Under the pieces are notes generated by a model. It worked only from the letters and a program-made list of their open reading frames with translations, was not told where the DNA came from and made no database searches. From Duganella flavida (lineage in GTDB: Bacteria; Pseudomonadota; Gammaproteobacteria; Burkholderiales; Burkholderiaceae_D), in the NCBI RefSeq assembly GCF_009857445.1, contig NZ_WWCN01000005.1:62001-126000 (forward strand): a stretch of 64,000 nt of DNA, written 5' to 3'. The number at the start of each line of letters is the position of its first letter. Positions within the stretch are counted from its first letter, which is position 1. Positions 1-9,311 of this stretch are shown here, in pieces. The position numbers were made by a program, and so were the translations under genes.

Positions 1-1
1 C

Positions 2-1018
2 ATGGAAGTGCCGTCGGCCTACGTGCAGTTCCTGCGCACGCTGATGCCGCGCAAACCGCGCAGCGAGATCTACACCATCCTCGGCCTGCAGAAGCAGGGC
101 AAGGCGCTGTTCTATCGCGACTATCTTCAGCATCTCAAACACTCGTCGGACTTGTTCGACATCGCGCCCGGCATCAAAGGCCTGGTGATGCTGGTATTCG
201 CGCTGCCGTCCTTCCCTTACGTGTTCAAGGTGATCAAGGACTTCTACCCGCCGCCGAAGGAAACCACACGCGCGCTGGTCAAGCAGAAGTACCTGCTGGT
301 GAAGCACCACGACCGCGTGGGCCGCATGGCCGACACGCTGGAATACTCCAACGTCGCCTTCCCGCGCAACCGCTTCAAGGATGAACTGCTGGCGGAGCTC
401 AAGCAGTTCGCGCCGTCGCTGGTGGAAGAAGAGGGCGACCAGATCATCATCAAACACTTGTACATCGAGCGCCGCATGGTGCCGCTGAATATGTGGCTGA
501 CTGAAAAAGAACACGATGACGCGCAGCTGGAACACGGCCTGCTCGAATACGGCAACGCCATCAAGGAGCTGGTCGCCGCCAACATCTTCCCCGGCGATAT
601 GCTGTACAAGAACTTTGGCGTCACACGCCATCAGCGCGTGGTGTTCTACGACTACGACGAAATCGAATACATCACCGACTGCCAGTTCCGCGCGATACCC
701 GAGCCTCGCAACGAGGAAGAAGAAATGGCGTCGGAGCCGTGGTACCCGATCGGCAAGCACGATGTCTTCCCCGAGCAGTTTGGCAGCTTCCTGCTGGGGA
801 ACCAGAAGATCCGCAAGTACTTCCTCAAGCACCACGCCGACCTGCTCACACCCGAGTACTGGCAAGCGCGCAAGCAGCGCATCGAGCAGGGGCTGGTGGA
901 GGATGTTTATCCGTATCCGCAACAAATCCGCTTCTTCCACAAGGAGCTATCCACTATTCCGGCGGAAGGTTTGTTACCTAAGCCGCCACCCTTCATGGAG
1001 ACCTTTGAAAATGAATGA
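2..1018 (+). CDS. aceK: Isocitrate dehydrogenase kinase/phosphatase, 3' part (5' end outside window)
   Basis: AceK phosphorylates and dephosphorylates isocitrate dehydrogenase and so switches carbon between the TCA cycle and the glyoxylate bypass. The visible 338 residues read like the C-terminal part of the family, including the segments [31 protein letters not shown] and [10 protein letters not shown]. The methionine at base 2 is internal: full-length AceK is nearly 600 residues, so roughly 250 residues lie upstream. The stop at 1016-1018 lies inside the first codons of the thiolase gene (8-nt overlap), which suggests co-transcription and translational coupling. Confidence 0.93.
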   Translation: MEVPSAYVQFLRTLMPRKPRSEIYTILGLQKQGKALFYRDYLQHLKHSSDLFDIAPGIKGLVMLVFALPSFPYVFKVIKDFYPPPKETTRALVKQKYLLVKHHDRVGRMADTLEYSNVAFPRNRFKDELLAELKQFAPSLVEEEGDQIIIKHLYIERRMVPLNMWLTEKEHDDAQLEHGLLEYGNAIKELVAANIFPGDMLYKNFGVTRHQRVVFYDYDEIEYITDCQFRAIPEPRNEEEEMASEPWYPIGKHDVFPEQFGSFLLGNQKIRKYFLKHHADLLTPEYWQARKQRIEQGLVEDVYPYPQQIRFFHKELSTIPAEGLLPKPPPFMETFENE

Positions 1019-2210
1019 TCCTATCGTCATCGTGGGCGCAGCCCGCACCCCTATGGGCGCCTTCCAGGGCGACTTCTCCACCAAGTCCGCGCACGACCTG
1101 GGCGCAGTGGCCATCCAGGCCGCCGTTGAACGCTCCGGCATCGACGGCAAGCTGGTAGAACACGTCTACTTCGGTAACTGCCTGATGGCGGGCCAAGGCC
1201 AGGCGCCTGCGCGTCAAGCGCTGTTGAAAGCAGGCCTGCCAACCTCCACTGGCGCCGTCACGCTGTCGAAAATGTGCGGTTCGGCGATGCAAGCCGCGAT
1301 CTTCGCGCACGACCAACTGATCGCCGGCAGCGCCGACGTGGTAATCGCAGGCGGCATGGAATCCATGACCAACGCGCCTTACCTGATTCCAAAAGCCCGC
1401 GGCGGCTACCGCATCGGCCATGGCATGATGTTCGACCACATGATGTACGACGGCCTGGAAGACGCCTACTCGCGCAACGAAAAAACCGGCGAAGGCCGCT
1501 CGATGGGCACCTTTGCCGAAGAGTGCTCGGCCAAGTACGAGTTCACTCGCGAAGCGCAGGACAACTTCGCCATCGAATCAGTGAAGCGCGCGCAAGTCGC
1601 TACCAGCGAAGGCTACTTCAAGTGGGAAATCGCGCCAGTCACCGTAACCTCGCGCGCCGGCGACACCGTCATCGATAAAGATGAAGGCCCGCTGAAAGCG
1701 AAAGTGGAAAAGATCCCTACGCTGCGTGCAGCGTTCAAAAAAGACGGCACCATCACCGCTGCCTCGTCGTCGTCGATCAACGACGGCGCAGCAGCACTGG
1801 TAATGATGCGTGAATCGAAAGCGAAAGAACTGGGCCTGACACCGATCGCCCGCATTCACGGCCACGCCACCTTCGCACAAGAACCTAACCTGTTCACCAC
1901 TGCGCCTATCGGCGCCGTCGAAAAGCTGTACAAGAAAATCGGCTGGACCACCAAGGACGTCGACCTGTTCGAGATCAACGAAGCTTTCGCCGCCGTGCCG
2001 ATGGCCGCCATGCGCGACCTCGACATCCCGCATGACAAAGTCAACATCCACGGCGGCGCCTGCGCACTGGGCCACCCGATCGGCGCATCCGGCGCGCGCA
2101 TCATCGTCACCCTGCTGGGCGCACTGAAACGCACCGGCGGCAAAAAAGGCGTGGCGGCGCTGTGCATCGGCGGCGGCGAAGCGACTGCCATGGCAGTGGA
2201 GCTGGTGTAA
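1011..2210 (+). CDS. Acetyl-CoA C-acyltransferase (thiolase family)
   Basis: A 399-residue thiolase that makes or cleaves beta-ketoacyl-CoA using two active-site cysteines. Visible are the acyl-accepting Cys at about residue 89 (SKMCGSAMQ), the NEAFA motif, and the C-terminal [16 protein letters not shown] segment with the second Cys and a His. The frame stays open far upstream, but the ATG at 1011 starts the conserved N-terminus ([12 protein letters not shown]) and follows GGAG in the aceK tail. It overlaps aceK by 8 nt and the following SDR gene by 1 nt. With the SDR and the acyl-CoA dehydrogenase it looks like a short acyl-CoA or ketone-body catabolic unit. Whether it acts in degradation or synthesis cannot be read here. 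Confidence 0.93.
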   Translation: MNDPIVIVGAARTPMGAFQGDFSTKSAHDLGAVAIQAAVERSGIDGKLVEHVYFGNCLMAGQGQAPARQALLKAGLPTSTGAVTLSKMCGSAMQAAIFAHDQLIAGSADVVIAGGMESMTNAPYLIPKARGGYRIGHGMMFDHMMYDGLEDAYSRNEKTGEGRSMGTFAEECSAKYEFTREAQDNFAIESVKRAQVATSEGYFKWEIAPVTVTSRAGDTVIDKDEGPLKAKVEKIPTLRAAFKKDGTITAASSSSINDGAAALVMMRESKAKELGLTPIARIHGHATFAQEPNLFTTAPIGAVEKLYKKIGWTTKDVDLFEINEAFAAVPMAAMRDLDIPHDKVNIHGGACALGHPIGASGARIIVTLLGALKRTGGKKGVAALCIGGGEATAMAVELV

Positions 2211-2884
2211 TGGCGACGGCATTAATCATCGGCGCCTCGCGCGGCATCGGCCTGGAACTGGTCAAACAGTACCGGGCCGACGGCTGGCGCGTGATCGCCA
2301 CCGCGCGCAAGCAGGAAGACTGCGACGCACTGTTGGCGCTCGGCGCCGAGCCGCACAAGCTGGATGTGAACAACGTCGAGGCGGTGGCCGGCATCGGCTG
2401 GAAGCTGGATGGTGAAGAGCTGGACGTCGCCATCCTCAACGCGGGCGTGTACGGCCCGCGCCACGACGGCTTCCCGATGGAGACCGACTTCAACGCCGTC
2501 ATGCACACCAATGTGCTGGCGGCCATGCGTCTGCTGCCGGTCCTGGCGCCGATGGTGGCCGCGTCGCGCGGTGACGGCAAATTAGCCGTGCTGTCGTCGC
2601 GTATGGGATCGTTGAGCGAACGCAGTTCGCCCGCTGGTTCGCTGTACCGCGCCAGTAAGGCGGCGCTGAATTCAGTGCTGATCGACACGGCGCTGGTGCA
2701 TGGCAAACAAGGGGTAACGTGCGTGGCCTTCCATCCAGGCTGGGTGCGCACCGACATGGGTGGCGACAGCGCAGATCTCTCAGTAGAAGAGAGCGCAGCA
2801 GGCATCCGCAACACGCTGGCGACGCTACCCGCGTCCGACCAGGCGACTTATCGCAACTACGATGGCACAACCATCGGCTGGTGA
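2210..2884 (+). CDS. Short-chain dehydrogenase/reductase (SDR)
   Basis: A 224-residue classical SDR. The Rossmann glycine motif GASRGIG lies at residues 8-14, NAG at 77-79, and the catalytic Tyr146/Lys150 pair in YRASK, with the catalytic Ser near 130. The ATG shares its A with the thiolase stop (TAATG), and this in-frame start gives the normal SDR N-terminus, unlike the longer open frame upstream. The substrate is not identifiable. A 3-hydroxyacyl or simple aldehyde/ketone substrate would suit the neighbours, but this is inference. Confidence 0.88.
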   Translation: MATALIIGASRGIGLELVKQYRADGWRVIATARKQEDCDALLALGAEPHKLDVNNVEAVAGIGWKLDGEELDVAILNAGVYGPRHDGFPMETDFNAVMHTNVLAAMRLLPVLAPMVAASRGDGKLAVLSSRMGSLSERSSPAGSLYRASKAALNSVLIDTALVHGKQGVTCVAFHPGWVRTDMGGDSADLSVEESAAGIRNTLATLPASDQATYRNYDGTTIGW

Positions 2885-2892
2885 TCGATACA

Positions 2893-2913
2893 TTGGCCCC
2901 CGCAGGGGGCCAA
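2893..2913. other. GC-rich hairpin between SDR and acyl-CoA dehydrogenase genes
   Basis: A perfect 9-bp stem (TTGGCCCCC / GGGGGCCAA) with a GCA loop, 26 bp before the acyl-CoA dehydrogenase start. The bases after it on the plus strand are A-rich (TAAAAAATAATTAAA), not T-rich, and no T-run follows on the minus strand either. It is therefore not a standard intrinsic terminator. An mRNA-stabilising or processing hairpin between co-directional genes is possible. Confidence 0.5.
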
Positions 2914-2938
2914 TAAAAAATAATTAAACGAGACGAAT

Positions 2939-4066
2939 ATGATACTGAGTCAGGAACATGAAATGATCCGCGACGCCTTGCGCAGCTTTGCGCAAGAGCG
3001 TCTGGCCCCCAACGCAGCCCGCTGGGACAAGGAACACCACTTCCCGCAAGAAGAACTGAAGGAGCTTGCAGCACTGGGCGCTTTCGGCGTCGCCGTGCCA
3101 GAGGAACTGGGCGGGGCGGGCATGGATTACGTGTCCCTGGCTTTGGTATTGGAAGAAATCGCGGCAGGTGATGGCGGCACGTCCACCATCATCTCTGTCA
3201 ACAACTGCCCGGTATGCAGCATCGGCATGATGTATGCGAACGCGCAGCAAAAAGAACAATGGCTGCGGCCACTGGCGCAGGGCGACATGCTGGGCGCCTT
3301 CTGTCTCACCGAACCGCACACCGGCAGCGATGCCGCCGCACTGCGCACCACCGCCACCCGCGATGGCGATCACTATGTGCTGAATGGCGTGAAGCAGTTC
3401 ATCACCAGCGGCAAGCACGCCGACGTGGCGATCGTGATGGCGGTGACCGACAAAGCCGCGGGCAAAAAAGGTATTAGCGCATTCTGGGTGCCGACGTCGA
3501 CGCCCGGCTACATCGTGGCCGGCATTGAACAGAAGATGGGCCAGCACTCATCGGATACCGCGCAAATCCTGTTTGAAAACTGCCGCATCCCGGCTGAGAA
3601 TTTGATAGGCGAAGAAGGGCAGGGCTACAAGATCGCCTTGTCCGGCCTGGAGGGCGGCCGCATCGGCATCGCCTCGCAATCGGTCGGCATGGCGCGCTCC
3701 GCATACGAAGCAGCATTGAACTACGCGCGTGAACGCGAGAGCTTCGGCAAGCCAATCTTCGAACACCAATCGGTGCAATTCAAACTGGCTGAAATGGCGA
3801 TGCAGATTGAAGCCGCGCGCCAGCTGATCCTGCACGCCGCATCGATGAAGGACGCCGGCCTGCCCTGCCTGAAAGAAGCCGTAATGGCCAAGCTGTTCGC
3901 CTCCGAAATGGCGGAGAAGGTCTGCTCAGACGCCATCCAGATCCACGGCGGTTACGGCTACGTGAGCGACTTCCCGGTAGAACGCATCTACCGCGACGCG
4001 CGCGTCTGCCAGATCTACGAAGGCACCAGCGACATCCAGAAAATCCTGATCGCCCGCGCCCTCTAA
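2939..4066 (+). CDS. Acyl-CoA dehydrogenase
   Basis: A 375-residue FAD-dependent acyl-CoA dehydrogenase of usual length, introducing the alpha-beta double bond into acyl-CoA with electrons passed to ETF. Family landmarks include FCLTEPHTGSDAAALRT (FAD/substrate contact), the IHGGYGYV block, and QIYEGTSDIQ near the C-terminus with the likely catalytic Glu at about residue 361. The sequence resembles the short/branched-chain group, so butyryl-, isobutyryl- or 2-methylbutyryl-CoA are all possible. It lies about 20 kb from the leucine-degradation genes, which lack their own isovaleryl-CoA dehydrogenase, but I cannot claim it fills that step. Confidence 0.93.
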   Translation: MILSQEHEMIRDALRSFAQERLAPNAARWDKEHHFPQEELKELAALGAFGVAVPEELGGAGMDYVSLALVLEEIAAGDGGTSTIISVNNCPVCSIGMMYANAQQKEQWLRPLAQGDMLGAFCLTEPHTGSDAAALRTTATRDGDHYVLNGVKQFITSGKHADVAIVMAVTDKAAGKKGISAFWVPTSTPGYIVAGIEQKMGQHSSDTAQILFENCRIPAENLIGEEGQGYKIALSGLEGGRIGIASQSVGMARSAYEAALNYARERESFGKPIFEHQSVQFKLAEMAMQIEAARQLILHAASMKDAGLPCLKEAVMAKLFASEMAEKVCSDAIQIHGGYGYVSDFPVERIYRDARVCQIYEGTSDIQKILIARAL

Positions 4067-4068
4067 CC

Positions 4069-4102
4069 CCCTCGTCGTTCCCGCGAAAGCGGGAATCCAT
4101 AA
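4069..4102 (+). repeat. dRS3-like palindromic repeat, left copy
   Basis: The core GTTCCC-GCGAAAGC-GGGAAT at 4077-4096 fits the 20-bp dRS3 pattern known from Neisseria (ATTCCC, 8 bases, GGGAAT), with one end base changed. The homology to the right copy at 4479-4511 extends over about 33 bp in inverted orientation, including the flanking CCATAA. The two copies bracket the GIY-YIG gene. Confidence 0.75.
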
Positions 4103-4108
4103 CCCGCA

Positions 4109-4402
4109 TCAAGCACAGATATCAGGAAACAAATCCCTCCACAAAGGATTTGTTTTCTGAATCAACTCAATCTTCCAATCCCGCCGCCACTTCTTAATCT
4201 GCTTCTCACGAGTGATAGCTGCATAGATATCAACATCCTGCTCGAACCAAACCAACTGTTTTACACCGTATTCCTTGGTAAATCCATCAACCAAACCCTC
4301 ACGATGTTCCCATACGCGTCGGACTAAGTTTGAGGTAACTCCGGTGTACAAAGTACCGTACCTGCCACTCGCCAGAATATAGACATAGCTTGATTTTTCC
4401 AT
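4109..4402 (-). CDS. Small GIY-YIG domain nuclease
   Basis: A single-domain GIY-YIG protein of the small YhbQ/UvrC-N-like type, 97 residues. The family core is visible as YVYILASG, the GIY-equivalent LYTGVTSNLVRRVWEH, and a downstream EKQIKKWRR block with the metal-binding Glu. I prefer the ATG at 4402 over the one at 4411, because GAAGG lies about 8 nt upstream of the former and directly abuts the latter. Chemistry is known for the fold (DNA strand cleavage), but the substrate of these small proteins is unknown. The gene is bracketed by inverted dRS3-like repeats and transcribed against the upstream acyl-CoA dehydrogenase gene. Confidence 0.85.
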   Translation of the reverse strand: MEKSSYVYILASGRYGTLYTGVTSNLVRRVWEHREGLVDGFTKEYGVKQLVWFEQDVDIYAAITREKQIKKWRRDWKIELIQKTNPLWRDLFPDICA

Positions 4403-4478
4403 TTTTCTCATCCTTCAAGGTATGAAAAAAAATAATCTCGCTATCGCTAAGGCTTGATGCTGACGTTCCGCAAACGTC

Positions 4479-4511
4479 TTATGGATTCGCGCTTTCGCGG
4501 GAATGACGGGG
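4479..4511 (-). repeat. dRS3-like palindromic repeat, right copy
   Basis: ATTCGC-GCTTTCGC-GGGAAT at 4485-4504 is the inverted partner of the copy at 4069-4102. It differs by one arm base, so its own palindrome is imperfect. It lies just outside the stop codon of the flavin reductase gene (4515), where it may also act as a transcript 3' end. Confidence 0.72.
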
Positions 4512-4514
4512 TGG

Positions 4515-5102
4515 TTAGTTGGCGTTGCTGGTATCGGCGACGACGGCGTCGCCGATGGCGTAGAAAGTGCCGCCAGCGATGTAGTGCAGGCTGCGCAAAC
4601 CTGGGTCGGCACTCTCGAAATGCCAGTGGCCATTGCTGAACACACGTTCGTCCGCATACGCGGCCACCACTTCGCCGATGAACAGGTCATACACCTGTTC
4701 ATTGCGCGGCTCGGGAATCACTTTGCAGACCAGCCACGCTGACGAACCAGAGACCAGCGGCACATCATAGCCATCCACGCGGAACAGCTGCACGCCGGCC
4801 TTGGCCAGCTTGTCCGGCGTATCGATTGCGCTGGTATGGCCGACGTCATACGTCAGCTGGACCTGCGACACATTCGGCACCTGCAGCGCGAAGTAGCCGC
4901 TCTGCTCCACCAGCGGCCGCGTGGCAGTCGCCTTGTCCAGCACCACTGTCACCTTGGGCGGCGAAAAATCCAGCGCGCACGACCACGCCGCAGACATCAC
5001 ATTCTCAACGCCGTCATGCGCCGCCGACACTAACACCGTCGGCCCATGATTCAACAAGCGATACGATTTTTCCAGTTCCACTGGTTTGATATGCTGATCC
5101 AC
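4515..5102 (-). CDS. Flavin reductase-like, FMN-binding split-barrel protein
   Basis: A 195-residue protein of the flavin reductase-like family. It begins with a typical LLNHGPTVLVSAAHDG strand, followed by MSAAWSCALDFSPPKVTVVLDK, the usual FMN-contacting block. These enzymes use NAD(P)H to reduce FMN, or form flavoprotein oxidoreductases with unknown substrates. The start is GTG at 5102, supported by AAGGAG six bases upstream. That ribosome site overlaps the stop of the signal peptidase gene, so the gene is the last of the ars-led operon. Reduction or oxidation of an arsenical is conceivable, but only context supports that. Confidence 0.85.
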   Translation of the reverse strand: MDQHIKPVELEKSYRLLNHGPTVLVSAAHDGVENVMSAAWSCALDFSPPKVTVVLDKATATRPLVEQSGYFALQVPNVSQVQLTYDVGHTSAIDTPDKLAKAGVQLFRVDGYDVPLVSGSSAWLVCKVIPEPRNEQVYDLFIGEVVAAYADERVFSNGHWHFESADPGLRSLHYIAGGTFYAIGDAVVADTSNAN

Positions 5103-5112
5103 TTCTCACTCC

Positions 5113-6026
5113 TTAACTACGCGGCGCGACAATGTACACAACCTTGCCGATCATCGCTTTGGCGGACACAAAGCCCCAATAGCGGCTGTCCAGACTATTA
5201 TCGCGGTTATCGCCCATGACAAAATAACTGGCAGCGGGCACTGTGCAGCGGATCGTCTCGTGCTCAGTCGTGCACTGGCCTGGCAAATCGTAGGCGCTGC
5301 TGCCATGCCACGGCGTAGCGCTGTCGTTAATCAAAATATCGTGTTCGGTCTGGCCCAGCTTTTCCCGGTAGCGCTTGAGATAGACCAGTCGTTCCGCATC
5401 CAGATATTCTCCCAATGCTTTGCCGCGAACATCAACACCATTCACGAACAAATGCTTGTCGTGATAAACGATTTGATCGCCCGGTAGCCCAACAACACGC
5501 TTGAGATAAGTCGTACTAGGATCACGTGGATAATCGAAAACCATGATGTCGCCGCGCTGGATTGGTGCGGACATCTCCGCACTCCCCAGGCGCACGCCCA
5601 TCGTGCTGAAATGCCCATAGCCCCATTTTTGTACCAGCAGGTTAGAACCTCGCATGACCGAAGGCTGCATGGAAGTAGACGGCGCACGAAATGGCTCGTA
5701 CAAAAAAATCCTCAGCAGAGACACGATAACCACCGCAACTGCTGCTATCGCCGTCAAGCCGTACCAGCGCGAGTACCAGCGCCGGACTTCGCCTTCCGCG
5801 CTCGCAGCAGCGAAGCGATATGCTCTCAGCGCCCAGAATACGCCAAGGGCAACCGAGAGCAAGCCAAATGCCAATTCAAGCGAAGCGTCAGGCAAGAGAA
5901 AACTCGCGAGACCAGCCACCAAACCTACTACGAGACTGATCGCGCTCCACCGAGGTGCATCAACATACAGAAAACCTAGCGGCGCGGCGATAAATCCAAG
6001 TACAAGAGCAATCCATTTTTTGGGTT

Positions 6027-6030
<4 letters not shown>
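5113..6030 (-). CDS. lepB: Signal peptidase I paralogue with extended membrane N-terminus
   Basis: A type I signal peptidase (S26), which cleaves Sec/Tat signal peptides on the outer face of the inner membrane. The nucleophile Ser120 lies in PSTSMQPS, the general-base Lys177 in [11 protein letters not shown], and the family box [14 protein letters not shown] near the end. Four hydrophobic segments precede the catalytic part (about 6-23, 29-46, 52-70 and 91-110), more than in the common two-helix form. I choose a TTG start at 6030: it overlaps the arsB stop as TTGA and has GGAG seven bases upstream. Being coupled to arsB suggests a second, dedicated copy rather than the housekeeping lepB, which usually lies beside lepA and rnc. 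Confidence 0.88.
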
Positions 6031-7306
<1,276 letters not shown>

Positions 7307-7313
<7 letters not shown>

Positions 7314-7753
7314 CCGATGCGCTCCAATGCTTCTTTGGTGATGGCAGGCAGCGCCAAAAACGCCTCGATGCGGGCGCGGATAATGCGGTAGGTTTCTTCA
7401 AATGCCGCTTCGATTTCTTCTTCCGTGCCGACCACGTGGCCGGGATCATCCACGCTCCAATGCGCGCGCAACACCGGCGCGAGATAGGCCGGGCAGGTCT
7501 CGCCGGCCGCACTGCCACAGACCGTGATGACGATATCCGGCGTCACCGGCAAATCATTCCACGACTTGCTGAAATAACCCTCTGTCGAAATCCCCTTACG
7601 CTGCAACAGCGCCACCGCACGCGGATGCAGCTTGCCGGCCGGCTGGCTGCCAGCGCTAATCGCCCGCCACGCCGGCGGTGCCAGATGATTAAAGGTCGCT
7701 TCGCTCAACACCGAGCGGCAGGAATTACCGGTACACAGGAAAAGAATGTTCAT
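7307..7753 (-). CDS. arsC: Thioredoxin-coupled arsenate reductase ArsC
   Basis: A 148-residue arsenate reductase on the low-molecular-weight phosphatase fold. The P-loop C7-TGNSC-R13 and a Cys pair at 79 and 87 match the three-cysteine relay of the thioredoxin-dependent (Staphylococcus-type) enzymes, which convert As(V) to As(III) for ArsB. The ATG at 7753 forms an ATGA overlap with the arsR stop. A GTG nine bases further upstream is possible but less likely. Confidence 0.93.
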
Positions 7754-8049
7754 GGTTTGCACGAGACGCCACCGCAGCAGTTTTCAGTTAAAAATCCGAT
7801 CAGGCCATTCATCTTGGCGATATCGGCTGAATAAATGACGAACCGTCCGTCCTGGCGCGACGCGATCAAGCCCGCATGCGTCAGCTCCTTGAGGTGGAAG
7901 GACAGAGAAGACGGCGCAATATCGAGCCGCTCGCCGATTTTGCTGGCGGCCAGTCCATCCGGCCCGGTCTGCACCAGCAGCCGGAACATCGCCAGCCGGC
8001 TCTCCTGCGCGAGGGCCGACAACGCAGCCAAGGTTTGTTTAGTATTCAT
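7750..8049 (-). CDS. arsR: ArsR-type metalloregulator with a C-terminal cysteine site
   Basis: A winged-helix repressor of 99 residues controlling the downstream ars genes. The recognition helix region reads SSLSFHLKELTHAGLI. It lacks the classic ELCVCDL metal motif. Instead Cys91, Cys92 and Cys97 cluster in the tail, close to the As(III) site described for Acidithiobacillus ferrooxidans ArsR. The frame is open to 8145, but conserved sequence starts at MNTKQ (8049). The ATG at 8058 would lie inside a likely -10 element. No good ribosome site precedes 8049, so near-leaderless translation is possible. Confidence 0.9.
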   Translation of the reverse strand: MNTKQTLAALSALAQESRLAMFRLLVQTGPDGLAASKIGERLDIAPSSLSFHLKELTHAGLIASRQDGRFVIYSADIAKMNGLIGFLTENCCGGVSCKP

Positions 8050-8056
8050 GCGAAGC

Positions 8057-8098
8057 ATGCTACCGCAAACCATTCGACATTTCAAATAATATCGAAAT
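8057..8098 (-). promoter_or_regulatory. ars promoter and ArsR operator
   Basis: An interrupted palindrome ATTCGA...TCGAAAT at 8072-8098 is a good ArsR operator candidate. Embedded in it, read on the minus strand, is a -35 TTGAAA (8085-8080), a 17-bp spacer and a -10 TAGCAT (8062-8057). This would start transcription about one base before the arsR ATG. A second candidate -10, TATTAT (8091-8086), would give a leader of about 30 nt. Either way the operator overlaps the promoter, which is typical for ArsR repression. Confidence 0.65.
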
Positions 8099-8108
8099 GA
8101 ATTGGCCA

Positions 8109-8138
8109 TAAAAAAAAGCCCGCATCTCTGCGGGCTTT
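8109..8138 (-). terminator. Intrinsic terminator upstream of arsR
   Basis: A 9-bp stem (AAAGCCCGC / GCGGGCTTT) with a 6-base loop. Read on the minus strand it runs straight into a long T-tract (the A-run at 8109-8117). It should stop minus-strand transcripts coming from the 8.2-9.3 kb region and insulate the ars promoter. Confidence 0.85.
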
Positions 8139-8160
8139 GTTCCAATGTATTACCTATTCT

Positions 8161-8406
8161 TCAATCGTACCGGTCTCCAAGGCTATCTGCCAAGTGAGGC
8201 GGCGTCTCAAACGCCCATGCTATCTGCATGGTGCCCTTGACGTGTAAATCGACCAACGTATTCGGAATTACAACTCCAGCGTCTGCGTCACCTGCGCCCT
8301 TGAACTTACACAACTCTGGAGCGCGGCGCATTGGCCGAACGTGGGACTGTTTGCTTGCAAACCTCAACCACTGAACGTAGTGTATCACACTTTTTGTGCG
8401 TCGCAC
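8161..8406 (-). CDS. Possible small gene of unknown function in a low-GC gap
   Basis: This open frame occupies most of the only gap over 300 bases (8050-8409). The full frame has 81 codons from a GTG at 8406. An internal ATG gives 56 residues beginning MRRAPELCKF. I recognise no family. In favour: a promoter-like TTGTGC, 18 bp, TACACT on the minus strand just upstream, a 17-bp palindrome there, and a strong terminator 20 bp after the stop. Against: no clear ribosome site at either start, short length, and base composition lower in GC than the neighbours. It may be a remnant of acquired DNA. Confidence 0.3.
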   Translation of the reverse strand: MRRTKSVIHYVQWLRFASKQSHVRPMRRAPELCKFKGAGDADAGVVIPNTLVDLHVKGTMQIAWAFETPPHLADSLGDRYD

Positions 8407-8409
8407 AAA
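8393..8409. promoter_or_regulatory. 17-bp perfect palindrome, operator-like
   Basis: TTTGTGCG-T-CGCACAAA is a perfect palindrome directly after the YihY-type gene. It overlaps the presumed -35 region for the small frame at 8161-8406. This size and symmetry are typical of a dimeric helix-turn-helix regulator site. The regulator is unknown. Confidence 0.5.
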
Positions 8410-9291
8410 TTATTTTATTTGTGTACGGCCACGCCCCACGCGCTCGAATTCGGAAATCACCTGCGCGCCGAATAGCAGCAAGGTCGCACCGATCTCCAGG
8501 CTGAACATGACGATGATGGCAGTGGTCATCGAGCCATACACCACGTTCACCTGCGACAGGGTGGAGAAGTACCAGACGAGAATGCGCCGCGCCACTTCCC
8601 ACAGCAGCGCCGCCGTCACGCCGCCGATCAGCGCGTGCGACAAGGACAAGCGCCCCACCGGCATCACCAGGTAAATCGATGACAGCACCAGCACCTCGCC
8701 CGCCAATCCCAGTAAATACAGCAGTGCGCCAGACACGCCATGCAGCGACCAGCTATAACCAAACAGCTGCACACTCTCTTCGCCCAGCACCTGCAAGCTG
8801 CCCGCCACCAGCGTCACCAGCAGCATGCCCGCGCCCAGCGACAGGATATAACAATAGGGCATGATGGCCGAGACTAGGAAATGCCGCCGCCGTATCTCCA
8901 CGCGGTGCTTGAAAATCACGCACATGGAGTTTTCCAGCACCGTGAACGCCAGTGAACTGAAAAACAGCATACTGACCAGCAGTACGCCGCCGACCAGGTC
9001 GCGATGCTCAAGAAACTGCCCCACCTCGGCCACGATCGGTTTGGACTGCCCCGGCACCAGCCAGTTCAGATAGCGCCCCACAGTGGTCAGCAATTCCTGC
9101 TGGTCGATTACGTGCGACAGCGCCACCACCACCAGCATCAACAGCGGCAGGATAGACAGCAGCGAGTAATACGCTACCGCGCCCGCCAGCAGCAGGCCTT
9201 GATTGGCGCGGAAGCCTTTCAGGCATTGCACCGTAAAATCCATGGGATGGCGCGCCACATAGGCCAGCGCCCTGCGGTTGAACAGGTTCAT
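8410..9291 (-). CDS. YihY/BrkB family inner-membrane protein
   Basis: A 293-residue member of the YihY (virulence factor BrkB, once called ribonuclease BN) family. It has six hydrophobic segments and the characteristic N-terminal stretch GAVAYYSLLSILPLL. The end is short, without the long cytoplasmic tail of some homologues. The molecular function of the family is unsettled; transport or envelope roles are usually suggested. It is monocistronic or co-transcribed with the peptide-binding protein gene 20 bp upstream. Confidence 0.88.
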   Translation of the reverse strand: MNLFNRRALAYVARHPMDFTVQCLKGFRANQGLLLAGAVAYYSLLSILPLLMLVVVALSHVIDQQELLTTVGRYLNWLVPGQSKPIVAEVGQFLEHRDLVGGVLLVSMLFFSSLAFTVLENSMCVIFKHRVEIRRRHFLVSAIMPYCYILSLGAGMLLVTLVAGSLQVLGEESVQLFGYSWSLHGVSGALLYLLGLAGEVLVLSSIYLVMPVGRLSLSHALIGGVTAALLWEVARRILVWYFSTLSQVNVVYGSMTTAIIVMFSLEIGATLLLFGAQVISEFERVGRGRTQIK

Positions 9292-9311
9292 TCTGTCATC
9301 TTAGGCACAGC

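Noticed and set aside
516-1010. Long N-terminal extension of the thiolase frame
   Set aside because: It overlaps aceK in another frame, encodes Ser/Arg/Thr-rich sequence unlike any thiolase, and the conserved N-terminus begins at 1011.
2893-2920. Intrinsic terminator after the SDR gene
   Set aside because: The stem is good but no T-tract follows in either direction, so I list it only as a hairpin.
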